This document shows, piece after piece, positions 55,836 through 63,779 of a DNA stretch of 64,000 nt. Origin of the DNA: Verrucomicrobiaceae bacterium (GTDB lineage: Bacteria > Verrucomicrobiota > Verrucomicrobiia > Verrucomicrobiales > Verrucomicrobiaceae); NCBI GenBank assembly GCA_027489965.1, contig JAIXZA010000084.1, positions 18,225 to 82,224 of the forward strand. Direction: 5' to 3'. Made by a program: the position numbers and the translations under genes. How positions within the stretch are numbered: position 1 is the stretch's first letter; each line of letters starts with the position of its first letter. Under the pieces are notes generated by a model, which searched no databases, was not told where the DNA came from, and worked only from the letters and a program-made list of their open reading frames with translations.

Positions 55836-56136
55836 AAGGATGAAGTATGAAGGTTGAAGAATGACCTGTCCTTCGGTCCGTTCTCCGTTCCATTCTCCGT
55901 AGCAAGACTGCGAAGGATGAAAGTTCAACGAGCGAAGGAGGAAGTTGGCGGAGGTTGGCGGTTGTTTGCGGTTGTTGCGAAGAAGCAGAGCGTTCTTTGT
56001 TCTTCGTGCTTGGTTCTTCGTCCGTAGTCTGGGGCCGTTTCAGGTAGGGCTGATGGTCCCCATCCGCCGTCTTCCAGACACGGCGCTTGGAGGACCAAGC
56101 GCCGCACCCTGATCCTTCCGCCTTCATCCTTTCTGA
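55836..56136. repeat. Short dispersed repeats between the collagen-like and fibronectin-like genes
   Basis: No gene is seen. The exact 31-bp repeat shared with 54591-54621 lies at 55890-55920. TTTGCGGTTGTTGCGAAGAA and a TTCTTTGTTCTTCGTGCTTG run match the repeats around 54.9 kb. Confidence 0.55.
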
Positions 56137-57165
56137 TTACGTCACTGTCACCTGCACCTCTGGGCTTGGCGCAGCATTGCCGCCATCATTGGCAGCCACG
56201 ACACGTAGTTTCACGACCTGACCTAGCGTGTAGCCTTTCAGCACCACTTCCAGGTCCTTGGCATTCAATTTCAGCTGCCATTCCGTGTCCACACCCACGA
56301 TGAACTGCTCCACGCGGAAGCGGGTCGCCCGAGTGGCATACTCCGTGATCAGTTCGACCTTGCCATTGCCCAGGGCCGTGGCGGTGATGCTCTTCACCGG
56401 CTCCGGCGCACGCGGATTGGCGGGGATGTTCAGACCAAAGTCCTCCCAACGCGGATCATCATTCGGCAGCAGGATCGTCAGTTCGTCGATCAAGCCGCGC
56501 ACACGTTTACGCAGCACGCCCACCGCCGCATCGCGGTTGCTAAGCGCCACCGTCTGTCGGCTTTCGGCCTGATCCACCTCACTTTGAGCATCCGTGATCG
56601 CCGCGTGCTGGGCCAGACACAGCGCAGCCGTGGCACCCATGTCCACGCTCTCGTCCGCAGGTTTGGCCGTGAAGTAATTTTTCAGCCCATCCAGCAGCGT
56701 CAGACGGGTGGGCGCATCATCTGGGATCGCCGTGGACTGGCTAGGGAAACCGGTCGGCTCCCAGTTCGCATTCCAGCGCTGACCATACAGTTTGGCTAGG
56801 CGCAGCTTGCAGTCCGTCAGCATGGAAAAACCGGCAATGTCGGCTGCTTGCAGAGCCGCATAGGCTATAGCCAGTTCTTTTTTACGTAGCCCGAGCGCCG
56901 TTTCCGCAGCAGAAAGCCCGGCATTGGCACCCAGCATGGTGGCCTCGGTGTTTTGTTTGATGCTGAGACTGAGCTCATGCATTTTACAGCCCTTAGCCAT
57001 GCGTGTGCAGAGTGCACGCAGAATGTCTGGATCTTCAGGTGTTGGATTAGAGGACATAATTTTACGGTTTGTTTTTTTTACTTTTCCTATCACTACGGGC
57101 GTTTCATCCCCTGGATTATCCCAGGTAAACGAATCCCAAAAAGTCGTGTTTGAATCCCAAATCAT
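56137..57165 (-). CDS. Protein with C-terminal fibronectin-type-III-like domain
   Basis: A 342-residue protein. The start at ATG 57165 (MIWDSNTTFWDSFTW) overlaps the stop of the tandem-repeat frame in an ATGA; ATG 57057 (MSSNPTPEDPD) is an alternative and gives 306 residues. Most of the protein is helical, with coiled-coil-like stretches (HAAITDAQSEVDQAESRQ). The last 85 residues resemble a fibronectin-III domain (VELITEYATRATRFRVEQF, LGQVVKLRVVAAND). No signal peptide is present. Similar proteins lie near collagen-like genes in related bacteria, as far as I recall, but I do not know a function. Confidence 0.6.
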   Translation of the reverse strand: MIWDSNTTFWDSFTWDNPGDETPVVIGKVKKTNRKIMSSNPTPEDPDILRALCTRMAKGCKMHELSLSIKQNTEATMLGANAGLSAAETALGLRKKELAIAYAALQAADIAGFSMLTDCKLRLAKLYGQRWNANWEPTGFPSQSTAIPDDAPTRLTLLDGLKNYFTAKPADESVDMGATAALCLAQHAAITDAQSEVDQAESRQTVALSNRDAAVGVLRKRVRGLIDELTILLPNDDPRWEDFGLNIPANPRAPEPVKSITATALGNGKVELITEYATRATRFRVEQFIVGVDTEWQLKLNAKDLEVVLKGYTLGQVVKLRVVAANDGGNAAPSPEVQVTVT

Positions 57166-57815
57166 TGGGCGGTGAGAGCCCTCCGTTGAGTGGTTAATTG
57201 CTTCCATTTCAACGGCTTGGCTCTAGATAGCCCACGGCCCCCTGAAACCCAAATCGGCGCAGCCTTTTCGCCATGCCGCAGCCCCACGCCAGATTCCGGC
57301 GCAGCAACCCAGAGAGTCCCCCACGTCACGCCGGATTCCGGCGTGGCGTTCCCGAGACTGCCGACCCAGCCGCCGGATTCCGGCGTGGCGTTCCCGAGAC
57401 TGCCGACCCAACCGCCGGATTCCGGCGTGGCGTTCTCGAGACTACCGACCCTGCCGCCGGATTCCGGCGCGGCGTTCCTGAGACTGCCAACCCTGCCGCC
57501 GGATTTCGGCGCAGCGTTCTCGATACTACCGACCCAGCCGCCGGATTCCGGCGTGGCATACCCGAGACTGCCGACTGTGCCGCCGGATTTCGGCGCAGCG
57601 TTCTCGAGACTACCGACCCAGTCGCCGGATTCCGGCGTGGCATACCCGAGACTGCCGACTGTGCCGCCGGATTCCGGCGCGGTGTTCCCGAGACTGTCAA
57701 CCCTGCTGCCAGATTCCGGCGTGGCGTTTCCGAGACTGCCGACCCAGCCGCCAGATTCCGGCGCACCGTTTCCTAGGCTGGTGCTGGTCAGTTGTAGATG
57801 CGGCGTAGCATTCAT
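57162..57815 (-). CDS. Frame spanning the 42-bp tandem repeat, coding status doubtful
   Basis: A 217-residue open frame made mostly of 14-residue units such as GSLGNATPESGGWV. It ends in TGA inside an ATGA shared with the start of the fibronectin-like gene. Three other frames on both strands are also open through the repeat because its period (42 bp) is a multiple of three. Open frames here are therefore weak evidence of coding. There is no signal peptide or recognisable family. Confidence 0.3.
   Translation of the reverse strand: MNATPHLQLTSTSLGNGAPESGGWVGSLGNATPESGSRVDSLGNTAPESGGTVGSLGYATPESGDWVGSLENAAPKSGGTVGSLGYATPESGGWVGSIENAAPKSGGRVGSLRNAAPESGGRVGSLENATPESGGWVGSLGNATPESGGWVGSLGNATPESGVTWGTLWVAAPESGVGLRHGEKAAPIWVSGGRGLSRAKPLKWKQLTTQRRALTAQ
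57288..57778. repeat. Tandem array of a 42-bp repeat, about eleven copies
   Basis: Units begin at 57288, 57330 and every 42 bp to 57708, with a diverged partial copy from 57750. The unit begins GCCGGATTCCGGCG, whose first 13 bases form a palindrome, so each unit can fold into a small GC-rich hairpin. Copies differ at a few positions (for example GTTCCC, GTTCTC or ATACCC in the middle), some of them shared by alternate copies. Pairs at 57540 and 57624 are almost identical, which suggests copying of larger blocks. Confidence 0.9.
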
Positions 57816-57854
57816 GGACAGAAAGTCCGCTACACCCCAAAGAAAAAAACCACG

Positions 57855-58229
57855 CTATAGCGAATCTTTGTCTGCGATCTTTTTCTCGGCCAACTGATCC
57901 AGCTTCCAGAGCTTCAGCCCAAAGGCCGCAGCCACACGGCTGACTAGGTGCGTGGTAAAGAATTTCTTCACCCGCAAGAACTCAGAGAGATGGCTTTCTG
58001 AGATATGCGCCCTTTCCGCCAGCACCCCGATGGGCCAGCCTGCAAGGCGCATCAGATCCATCACCGCCAGCACCTGGCCTGCGCAGATCAGTTCATGGCA
58101 GCTCTCCTGGCAGCGCTGGATCACCTGCTGAGGTGTCAGGCTAAAGACCGGCTTCCTAGGCGCTTTTTTCTCGGGCAACGACCCGCTAACATCCGCCTTT
58201 GGCTTTGGTTGACGACGCTTCCTCTTCAT
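57855..58229 (-). CDS. Helix-turn-helix DNA-binding protein
   Basis: A 124-residue basic protein. The N-terminal 30 residues are lysine- and proline-rich. A helix-turn-helix of the Cro/XRE kind is visible at about residues 65-110: GWPIGVLAERAHISESHLSEF, then LVSRVAAAFGL. It is probably a transcription regulator. It lies between the tandem repeat and the tracrRNA gene, on the same strand as the tracrRNA and downstream of its terminator. A link with the CRISPR system is not shown. Confidence 0.65.
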   Translation of the reverse strand: MKRKRRQPKPKADVSGSLPEKKAPRKPVFSLTPQQVIQRCQESCHELICAGQVLAVMDLMRLAGWPIGVLAERAHISESHLSEFLRVKKFFTTHLVSRVAAAFGLKLWKLDQLAEKKIADKDSL

Positions 58230-58326
58230 GGGGGTGGGTTGGTTGGACTACGCATTCCACTCAATCTCTCAAAGAAAAGGAAGTCTAAAATGTGGCCAAC
58301 CCACAAAAACGCAGTCCCAGAATGCA

Positions 58327-58360
58327 AATCAGGCCACCCAGCATCCTGGGTGGCCTGATT
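58327..58360. other. Long perfect hairpin between HTH gene and tracrRNA
   Basis: A 15-bp perfect stem (AATCAGGCCACCCAG with CTGGGTGGCCTGATT) around a CATC loop. No T-run follows on either strand in the strict sense (AAAATAG on plus, TTTGCATT on minus), so it is not a standard terminator. The 10-bp sequence TGCAAATCAG at its left edge recurs inverted at 58411-58420. The rest of 58230-58429 shows no gene. Confidence 0.6.
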
Positions 58361-58429
58361 AAAATAGAGAGTGCTTTTTAAGCCAGACGTGTCGGCGTAA
58401 CGGACAGAAGCTGATTTGCACTTCATTAC

Positions 58430-58464
58430 AAAAAAGCCGCCGGAGGGTTGCTCCGGCGGCTTTT
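58430..58464 (-). terminator. Intrinsic terminator of the tracrRNA
   Basis: A 14-bp perfect stem (AAAAGCCGCCGGAG with CTCCGGCGGCTTTT) and a 5-nt loop. On the minus strand it is followed by T residues (58435 down to 58430). The plus strand also shows four T at the end, so it may act weakly in both directions. Confidence 0.85.
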
Positions 58465-58569
58465 AAAGAGCGCTTTTGTTGCTGGTGTCCACGCATGGCG
58501 AGGAGACAAACCTGTCAATTCAGGAGACAGCCTGCGCTGCTAACTTTGTCTTGATTCCAGCCGCCATCA
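58430..58569 (-). ncRNA. tracrRNA of the type II-C CRISPR system
   Basis: A non-coding RNA predicted from pairing. The minus-strand sequence at 58562-58543 (GGCTGGAATCAAGACAAAGT) can pair with the first 20 bases of the array repeat read on the minus strand (GCTTTGCCTTGATTCCAATC region) with only about two mismatches plus wobble pairs. Downstream lie small stem-loops (CTGTC with GACAG) and the terminator at 58430-58464. This is the standard order of a tracrRNA: anti-repeat, nexus and hairpins, terminator. The RNA guides Cas9 as a duplex with crRNA. The 5' end is estimated. It is divergent from cas9 by about 70 bp. Confidence 0.85.
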
Positions 58570-58576
58570 TGACTGA

Positions 58577-58605
58577 GGTAAATGACTTGGCAAGAGAAAT
58601 ATCAA
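58577..58605 (-). promoter_or_regulatory. Weak candidate promoter for the tracrRNA
   Basis: On the minus strand TTGATA (58605-58600) and TTTACC (58582-58577) are 17 bp apart and would start transcription near 58570, just before the anti-repeat. The second box matches the sigma-70 consensus at only three of six positions, so this is tentative. Confidence 0.2.
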
Positions 58606-58636
58606 CCCTTAACATGGGCTTAATCAAAAGCAGACC

Positions 58637-61600
58637 ATGGAATACCACCTTAAAACATCTCCATCAGCGAATTCTTCGTCTGATACTGTAAGCAAAAAGC
58701 CAGCAGACATCTCATTAGCTTTCGATGTGGGGCATAGCAGTATCGGATGGGCTGTACTGAAAAACCAGCCTGCGGGACCGGATATTCTCGGTTCTGGCGC
58801 TGTTACATTTCAGGCTGAAGACTGTTTAGCTTCCCAGCGCCGACTGTTCCGCCGACAGCGCCGACATGTGAGGAGCACGCGCCAGCGAATTGATCGCATG
58901 GAAAAGCTGCTGGCTTACCTCGGTGTTTTTACAGCTGAAGAATTGAAGAGTAAACACGCTCAAGGTCAGGGACATCCGGCACCTTGGTTGCTTGCCGCAC
59001 GAGTGCTTTCTGCACGCGTAGCGAATATGGACACTAGTCCCTACCTTCTGAAATGGGACGAACTCTGGGATGTGCTCCGCTGGTACGCTCATAACCGAGG
59101 CTATGATAATAACCGTCTATGGGCTAGAGATGAAGCGGTGATGGCTGAAGATGCGGATAGCGACAATGAGAAGGTTGAGAATGCCCTGGAACTGATGAGG
59201 GAGCATGGCACTCACACCATGGCAGAGACGATCACTGCCGTGATGTTCGAACCGCATGGCAAGCTCAAGGCTTTGGATGTGGGGAACTCCAAGCTGCCAT
59301 TCTTCACCAACAAGAGCCGCTACAAGGCGAAGAATGCAGCCTTTCCGCGTGACACTGTCGAGAAGGAAGTGAAGGCACTGCTCGAAGCGCATATTGGCCT
59401 GCTGGAGCATGTGACCAAAGATTTGATCGCTCTACTTGTTGAGGACACCAGCGATGCGGTTACTCGTTTGCGGCTGCGGGGAATGAACATCATGCTGCCG
59501 AGGCGGTTCCAGGGTGGACTCTTGTTCGGCCAACTACTGCCACGTTTTGACAATCGCATTATTAGCACCTGTCCAGTAAGTGGTGGCAAGGTATGCGCTA
59601 AATCTGCATCAGAGTTCCGGCTCTATCGCTGGCTGATGCAGGTGGCAAATGTGCGGGTGGTCCGCGCCAGCCCTGAGCAGCCCAATCAACTTAATAAAAC
59701 TGAACGTGCAGCCCTGCATAGCAGAATGGTCGAAAGAGGGGCTTTAACTCCAGGGGAGTTCAAAGCAGCGGTCAAAGAGATCACTGGCTGTGCCACAAAC
59801 AATCTTGAAACGATGCTCATGCATCCAGATGCGGACAAGGCACTTATACTTGATCCGGTTCGCAAGCTCATCCACTCAGACCGTGTGCAGTTTCTCTGGC
59901 CGCACTTTCCTGAAAGTATCTGCGAGCGCATTCAGAAACGAGCCGCAGGCAAGTGGCGTCAGGGGAAAGTTCTCACTTTAAATGACTTGCTTTCATGGTG
60001 CGACGAACTTGGCATTTCTTCTATAACCGTCTTGAAGGCGGCTAAGGACGCCATTACCGAAAAGACAGTAAAGAAGGCCAGTAAAGCTAAGCCGATCAAC
60101 GAGGCTGAGCTACTCGCCACGCCATTGAAAATAGAGGCGATGAATGGGCGTGCTCCATTTGCGCGTCACATCTTAACGAAAGCGGGTGAGGAAGTGATGG
60201 CAGGCTATGATCCACGGAAGAAATGCCGAGCTAATGACCCTGCTGGTGGCGAGGACAAAATGGAGGACGGTTGTCTGGTAAGAGATAATTTGCAGGCAGC
60301 TAAGACCAGTCCATTCCCTGATTTCGCTGTATGGAAAGCGAAGTGGCTCAAGAAATCAGCGAATACGGCGCGCAGTGAGCAGGAGGCACTTGAAACTTAC
60401 CAAAAGGCACAGGCTAGCGCCCTGCATGATGCGCAGACTAACAATCACTTGGTCCGCCATCGTCTCCTGATTCTTCAGAGACTTGTCACTGACATCATTG
60501 CAGATCCGTTGCTGTTGAATGGTGATGCATTAAGAATTACTGGCGTCGCCATCGAAGTGAACCGTGAACTAAAGGAGATGTCTGGGAAGGATAGCCAAAA
60601 ATTGGAAAAGGCTCTCAATCTACGTTTAGGCAACTTCAAATCCGTGGTGAATAAACTGGAGGAGGCTGGGATTCTGCACCCTTCACCAGGACTCATTCGC
60701 AAGGCCCGAATCGCCGAAGATCTAGGGCGTATGTGTCCCTATTCGGGTCGCCATTACGACTGGCATGATTTGCTTAACCCAGACAGATGGGACAAAGACC
60801 ACATCGTCCCTTACAGCGTGCGCCCATCCAACGGACTCGACTCGCTGGTGATCACCACGAAGGCGATTAACTTGGAAAAGAAGGCACGAACGGGGTTGGA
60901 ATTCATCGAGTGGATGAATCAGCCTGAGAATCTGACGAGGCGGGACCAACTTGGAGTTTGTAGTGTGAAAGAGTACAAAGATTTCGTCAATGGTCTCGAA
61001 TCTTGGAAGGGGCATGACGATGACGTGAAACGGAAGCGCCGCCGCAAACAGCTACTATTGCTGCCCAAGTGGGAGGAGAAGGATGCGAGCTTTCTTCCTC
61101 GCGATCTAACGGTCACTTCTCATCTCGTCCGTCTTGGAGCGCTTGTATTGCAACGCAGTTTGCCCCATCTTAAGCCGCACGAGATTACAAGCCTTCCAGG
61201 TTCTGTGACGGGTGCCATCCGTACAGGCTGGAAACTGTTAGGGTGCCTGTCATCGGCGAATGCCGGTGTCCTGGAAAAGAATGGTGATCTCAAGACCAAA
61301 ACGGATATTCGTGGGGTCACACATCTTCATCATGCGCTGGACGCCATCGTGATTGGCCTGACACACCATTATTTCCCAAAAAGTGGCAGACTCTGGGAGG
61401 CGATGGTTCGCCGTGAGAAACAACGCAGCAAGGAGGATAATGAGTTGCTGCTTGCCACGGGACTCTTCCAAACGACGCAGTATGGAGTTGTCTTTGCCAA
61501 AGAGCCGCCAAAGAGCTTGCTTGAGCAGATACGTAGTTGTCTTACCGAAAGGCGTGTCGTACAGCATTTGCCTTCTGATATGAGCGGGATGCTGATCGAG

Positions 61601-62197
61601 CAGAATACGCGCGGCGTCGTGGGTATTGACGAGGACGGCACGGTTCATTTAAAACAAATCAAACGCGACGACAAAACGGGCAAGCTAAAAGTCAATTCTA
61701 CGAAAGAGCATCCATCCAGGCTGATCGGGCTGCGGCCAGGCAAGCTCAGTGAGCAGAAAGGTGTTCGTGTCATTGATTCGAACTACGGGGTCGCCATTCT
61801 TGATGCGCCACCGCCAAAAGCCGACGGTACTGCGGGTAATTCGGATGATCGTTTCGTGGTCATCCCTTTTGCTGGTGTCTGGAAGCGAATGAAGGAGCTT
61901 CGCGAACTAAATAGAGGCAAGCGCCCAATTGTGCTGCGGCAGGGGACGCTCATTCAAGTGCCCAAGAAAGGGCGGCGGACAGATTTGCGCGGCGTGTGGA
62001 TGGTGCGGGGGATTTCAAACAAAAAGCGTGATGGCATTATTCTGGAACTTTGTTGGCCTGATGTGATTGACTCCAGACAGACGGGTGTCGCCTGGGCGAA
62101 GCCAGATGCCTCTTTGCGAACCCTGATCAATGAATGTGAAATGACCCCTATTCGCAGCAAGCTGACGGGACTGCCTGCTTTTTCTAACAAGCGCTGA
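58637..62197 (+). CDS. cas9: CRISPR-associated endonuclease Cas9 (type II-C)
   Basis: An 1186-residue RNA-guided DNA nuclease. The RuvC-I motif SLAFDVGHSSIGWAVL holds Asp30. An arginine-rich bridge helix follows (residues about 63-92, SQRRLFRRQRRHVRSTRQR). RuvC-II has Glu640 in AIEVNREL. The HNH domain has His722 in WDKDHIVPYS and an Asn in AINLEKKART. RuvC-III has His899 and Asp902 in HLHHALDAIVIG. All expected catalytic residues are present, so both DNA strands should be cut. A 25-residue N-terminal extension precedes RuvC-I. The absence of csn2 and cas4 and the size place it in type II-C, though it is on the long side for that subtype. PAM preference cannot be read. Confidence 0.95.
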   Translation: MEYHLKTSPSANSSSDTVSKKPADISLAFDVGHSSIGWAVLKNQPAGPDILGSGAVTFQAEDCLASQRRLFRRQRRHVRSTRQRIDRMEKLLAYLGVFTAEELKSKHAQGQGHPAPWLLAARVLSARVANMDTSPYLLKWDELWDVLRWYAHNRGYDNNRLWARDEAVMAEDADSDNEKVENALELMREHGTHTMAETITAVMFEPHGKLKALDVGNSKLPFFTNKSRYKAKNAAFPRDTVEKEVKALLEAHIGLLEHVTKDLIALLVEDTSDAVTRLRLRGMNIMLPRRFQGGLLFGQLLPRFDNRIISTCPVSGGKVCAKSASEFRLYRWLMQVANVRVVRASPEQPNQLNKTERAALHSRMVERGALTPGEFKAAVKEITGCATNNLETMLMHPDADKALILDPVRKLIHSDRVQFLWPHFPESICERIQKRAAGKWRQGKVLTLNDLLSWCDELGISSITVLKAAKDAITEKTVKKASKAKPINEAELLATPLKIEAMNGRAPFARHILTKAGEEVMAGYDPRKKCRANDPAGGEDKMEDGCLVRDNLQAAKTSPFPDFAVWKAKWLKKSANTARSEQEALETYQKAQASALHDAQTNNHLVRHRLLILQRLVTDIIADPLLLNGDALRITGVAIEVNRELKEMSGKDSQKLEKALNLRLGNFKSVVNKLEEAGILHPSPGLIRKARIAEDLGRMCPYSGRHYDWHDLLNPDRWDKDHIVPYSVRPSNGLDSLVITTKAINLEKKARTGLEFIEWMNQPENLTRRDQLGVCSVKEYKDFVNGLESWKGHDDDVKRKRRRKQLLLLPKWEEKDASFLPRDLTVTSHLVRLGALVLQRSLPHLKPHEITSLPGSVTGAIRTGWKLLGCLSSANAGVLEKNGDLKTKTDIRGVTHLHHALDAIVIGLTHHYFPKSGRLWEAMVRREKQRSKEDNELLLATGLFQTTQYGVVFAKEPPKSLLEQIRSCLTERRVVQHLPSDMSGMLIEQNTRGVVGIDEDGTVHLKQIKRDDKTGKLKVNSTKEHPSRLIGLRPGKLSEQKGVRVIDSNYGVAILDAPPPKADGTAGNSDDRFVVIPFAGVWKRMKELRELNRGKRPIVLRQGTLIQVPKKGRRTDLRGVWMVRGISNKKRDGIILELCWPDVIDSRQTGVAWAKPDASLRTLINECEMTPIRSKLTGLPAFSNKR

Positions 62198-62342
62198 TTG
62201 AAGAAGCGCAAGAACTCCGTGCCTGCTCCCCGTTACCATTCGTCGATGTCTGCTTGAGTAGGCTGAGGGGCTTTGGCTGGTAAACTTAGGCGGGGGTTGA
62301 CAGATGGAGTTATATTAGGGTGCTTTAGGTGGCGTTCCTTAT

Positions 62343-63284
62343 ATGTCTTACCATATCGTCAGCATCGACAGTCCGCAATGCAGTCTGAGCTGCAAGGATG
62401 GCCAATTAACTTGCCGCGTGGATGGTGAGGAAGGACTACGTACAATCCCGCTGGAAGATGTGGCTAGCATCATCATCACTAGCTTTTCAGCCACAGTCCA
62501 CAGTAGGCTCTTGATTGAGGCCGCACGACATGGGATTGCCCTGATCTTATGCGAGGCCTTTCAGCCAGTCAGCATTATGCTGCCAGCCAACCGCAGCACG
62601 GACACGCTGCTGACACGCGCCCAGCTGGACATCACAGGCAGGGAAAAGGAAACGCTGTGGCGGCGCACAGTGAATGCCAAGGTCAAGAATCAGCTCCTGC
62701 TGGCGGAGCATCTGGCCCCGAAGGATGCCAAGCTAGAGGAACTGCGGAAGATCGTGGCTGGCAGTCACGACCATAAGGAGGCCATGGCCGCGCGGACGCA
62801 TTGGGGAATATTTGGGCGGGCGCTAGAGATACCGGACTTCACCCGCGAACGTGAGCTGGATGGTGTGAATGCTCTGCTCAATTATGGCTATGCTGTGCTG
62901 CTTTCCACCGTGCTGCAAAAACTCTTCGGCGTAGGTATGGACCCGACCTTTGGGATCTTTCATGCAACTCGGGAAAAGGCCACGCCGTTGGCCTATGATT
63001 TGATGGAACCCTTCCGCCCCTGCGTGGACTGGCGCGTGGCGCAGTGGGTGCGGAAATGCCAAAGGGAGACACCTGGAGCGCCCCCTATCCTTGAAGTGAG
63101 CAAAGCTTTCCGTGCCTGGGTGACGGCTTTTCCTTTGGAAAAGGTCGATTACCTGGACATGACCATTGAGATACGCGGCGTGATCGAAGGTGTGGTCCGA
63201 TCCTTCCGCCGTGCTGTCCTAGAACACAAACCCACGCTGTACCGTCCGTGGACACCGAACTCTATAAAATGGGCTGGCTGCTAG
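62343..63284 (+). CDS. cas1: CRISPR-associated integrase Cas1
   Basis: A 313-residue metal-dependent nuclease-integrase that, with Cas2, inserts new spacers. An N-terminal beta-domain (MSYHIVSIDSPQCSLSC) is followed by the helical catalytic domain. The active-site residues are Glu146 (HKEAMAAR), His207 (FGIFHATREK) and Glu222 with Asp219 (AYDLMEPFRP). It has the shape of the type II Cas1. It begins 145 bp after cas9; the gap has no gene or clear promoter. It overlaps cas2 by 16 bp or more. Confidence 0.95.
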   Translation: MSYHIVSIDSPQCSLSCKDGQLTCRVDGEEGLRTIPLEDVASIIITSFSATVHSRLLIEAARHGIALILCEAFQPVSIMLPANRSTDTLLTRAQLDITGREKETLWRRTVNAKVKNQLLLAEHLAPKDAKLEELRKIVAGSHDHKEAMAARTHWGIFGRALEIPDFTRERELDGVNALLNYGYAVLLSTVLQKLFGVGMDPTFGIFHATREKATPLAYDLMEPFRPCVDWRVAQWVRKCQRETPGAPPILEVSKAFRAWVTAFPLEKVDYLDMTIEIRGVIEGVVRSFRRAVLEHKPTLYRPWTPNSIKWAGC

Positions 63285-63586
63285 TCACCTTCGACCTGCC
63301 AACTCTGACCAAGAAGGAGCGCAAAGCCGCGCACGACTTCCGCGAGTGGCTAAAGGACGACGGCTATTCCATGCTTCAGTGGAGCGTTTATGTGCGTGCT
63401 TGCGTGACCTTTGCCAGACAAGACACCCATATGGACCGGCTGAAATGCCACCTGCCGCCAGAGGGCAGCGTGCGGGCCGTCTTCGTGACACGAGCGCAGT
63501 GGGAGCGATCTTTTGTCATGCACGGTCAGCCAAGCAAGGAAGGGGAGGAGCCAGAAAAACTACCAGAGCAGATCCTGCTCTGGTAA
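63269..63586 (+). CDS. cas2: CRISPR-associated protein Cas2
   Basis: A 105-residue ferredoxin-like protein from ATG 63269 (MGWLLVTFDLPTLT); a GTG at 63248 would give 112 residues. The strand-Asp motif VTFDLPT and YSMLQWSVYVRAC match type II Cas2. It dimerises between Cas1 pairs during spacer capture. The overlap with cas1 implies translational coupling. The array begins 193 bp further on. Confidence 0.92.
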   Translation: MGWLLVTFDLPTLTKKERKAAHDFREWLKDDGYSMLQWSVYVRACVTFARQDTHMDRLKCHLPPEGSVRAVFVTRAQWERSFVMHGQPSKEGEEPEKLPEQILLW

Positions 63587-63779
63587 AGTGGCTCGGGTTT
63601 TGCCTCCGGCTAAACTGCGCTTTGGGAGGGCGGGATGCCCACTAGGCGCAAAAATGCGAAACAGCATTTCGCGAGGTTTGAGGCCATACAACAGCTCAGA
63701 ATATCAGATTTTCTGCGCTTCCTGCGGAGGCTGAAGCCCTTGAAAATCAAGGACTCCAGCCCCGCCGGAGGGCCAAGCC
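63587..63779. other. Spacer between cas2 and the CRISPR array
   Basis: No gene is seen. A short hairpin (GCGAAA, CAGCA, TTTCGC) lies near 63657-63673, and CCTTGAAAATCAAGG near 63738-63752 is a short palindrome. If the array is read on the minus strand, this is the trailer side. No AT-rich leader is obvious here. Confidence 0.5.

Noticed and set aside
57190..57897. Plus-strand frame of FPRLPTQPPDSGVA repeats as a proline-rich protein gene
   Set aside because: It is one of several frames opened by the 42-bp repeat and it overlaps the HTH gene end on the other strand.
58543..58637. Plus-strand tracrRNA reading through to cas9
   Set aside because: It would pair with the repeat end removed from mature crRNA and has no terminator before cas9.
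58476..58691. 71-residue plus-strand frame overlapping the tracrRNA and cas9 start
   Set aside because: It overlaps the tracrRNA on the other strand and the first codons of cas9, and has no motif or credible start.
62212..62342. TTGACA at 62297 as a promoter for cas1
   Set aside because: The nearest -10-like TATATT is only 8 bp away, which does not fit a sigma-70 promoter.
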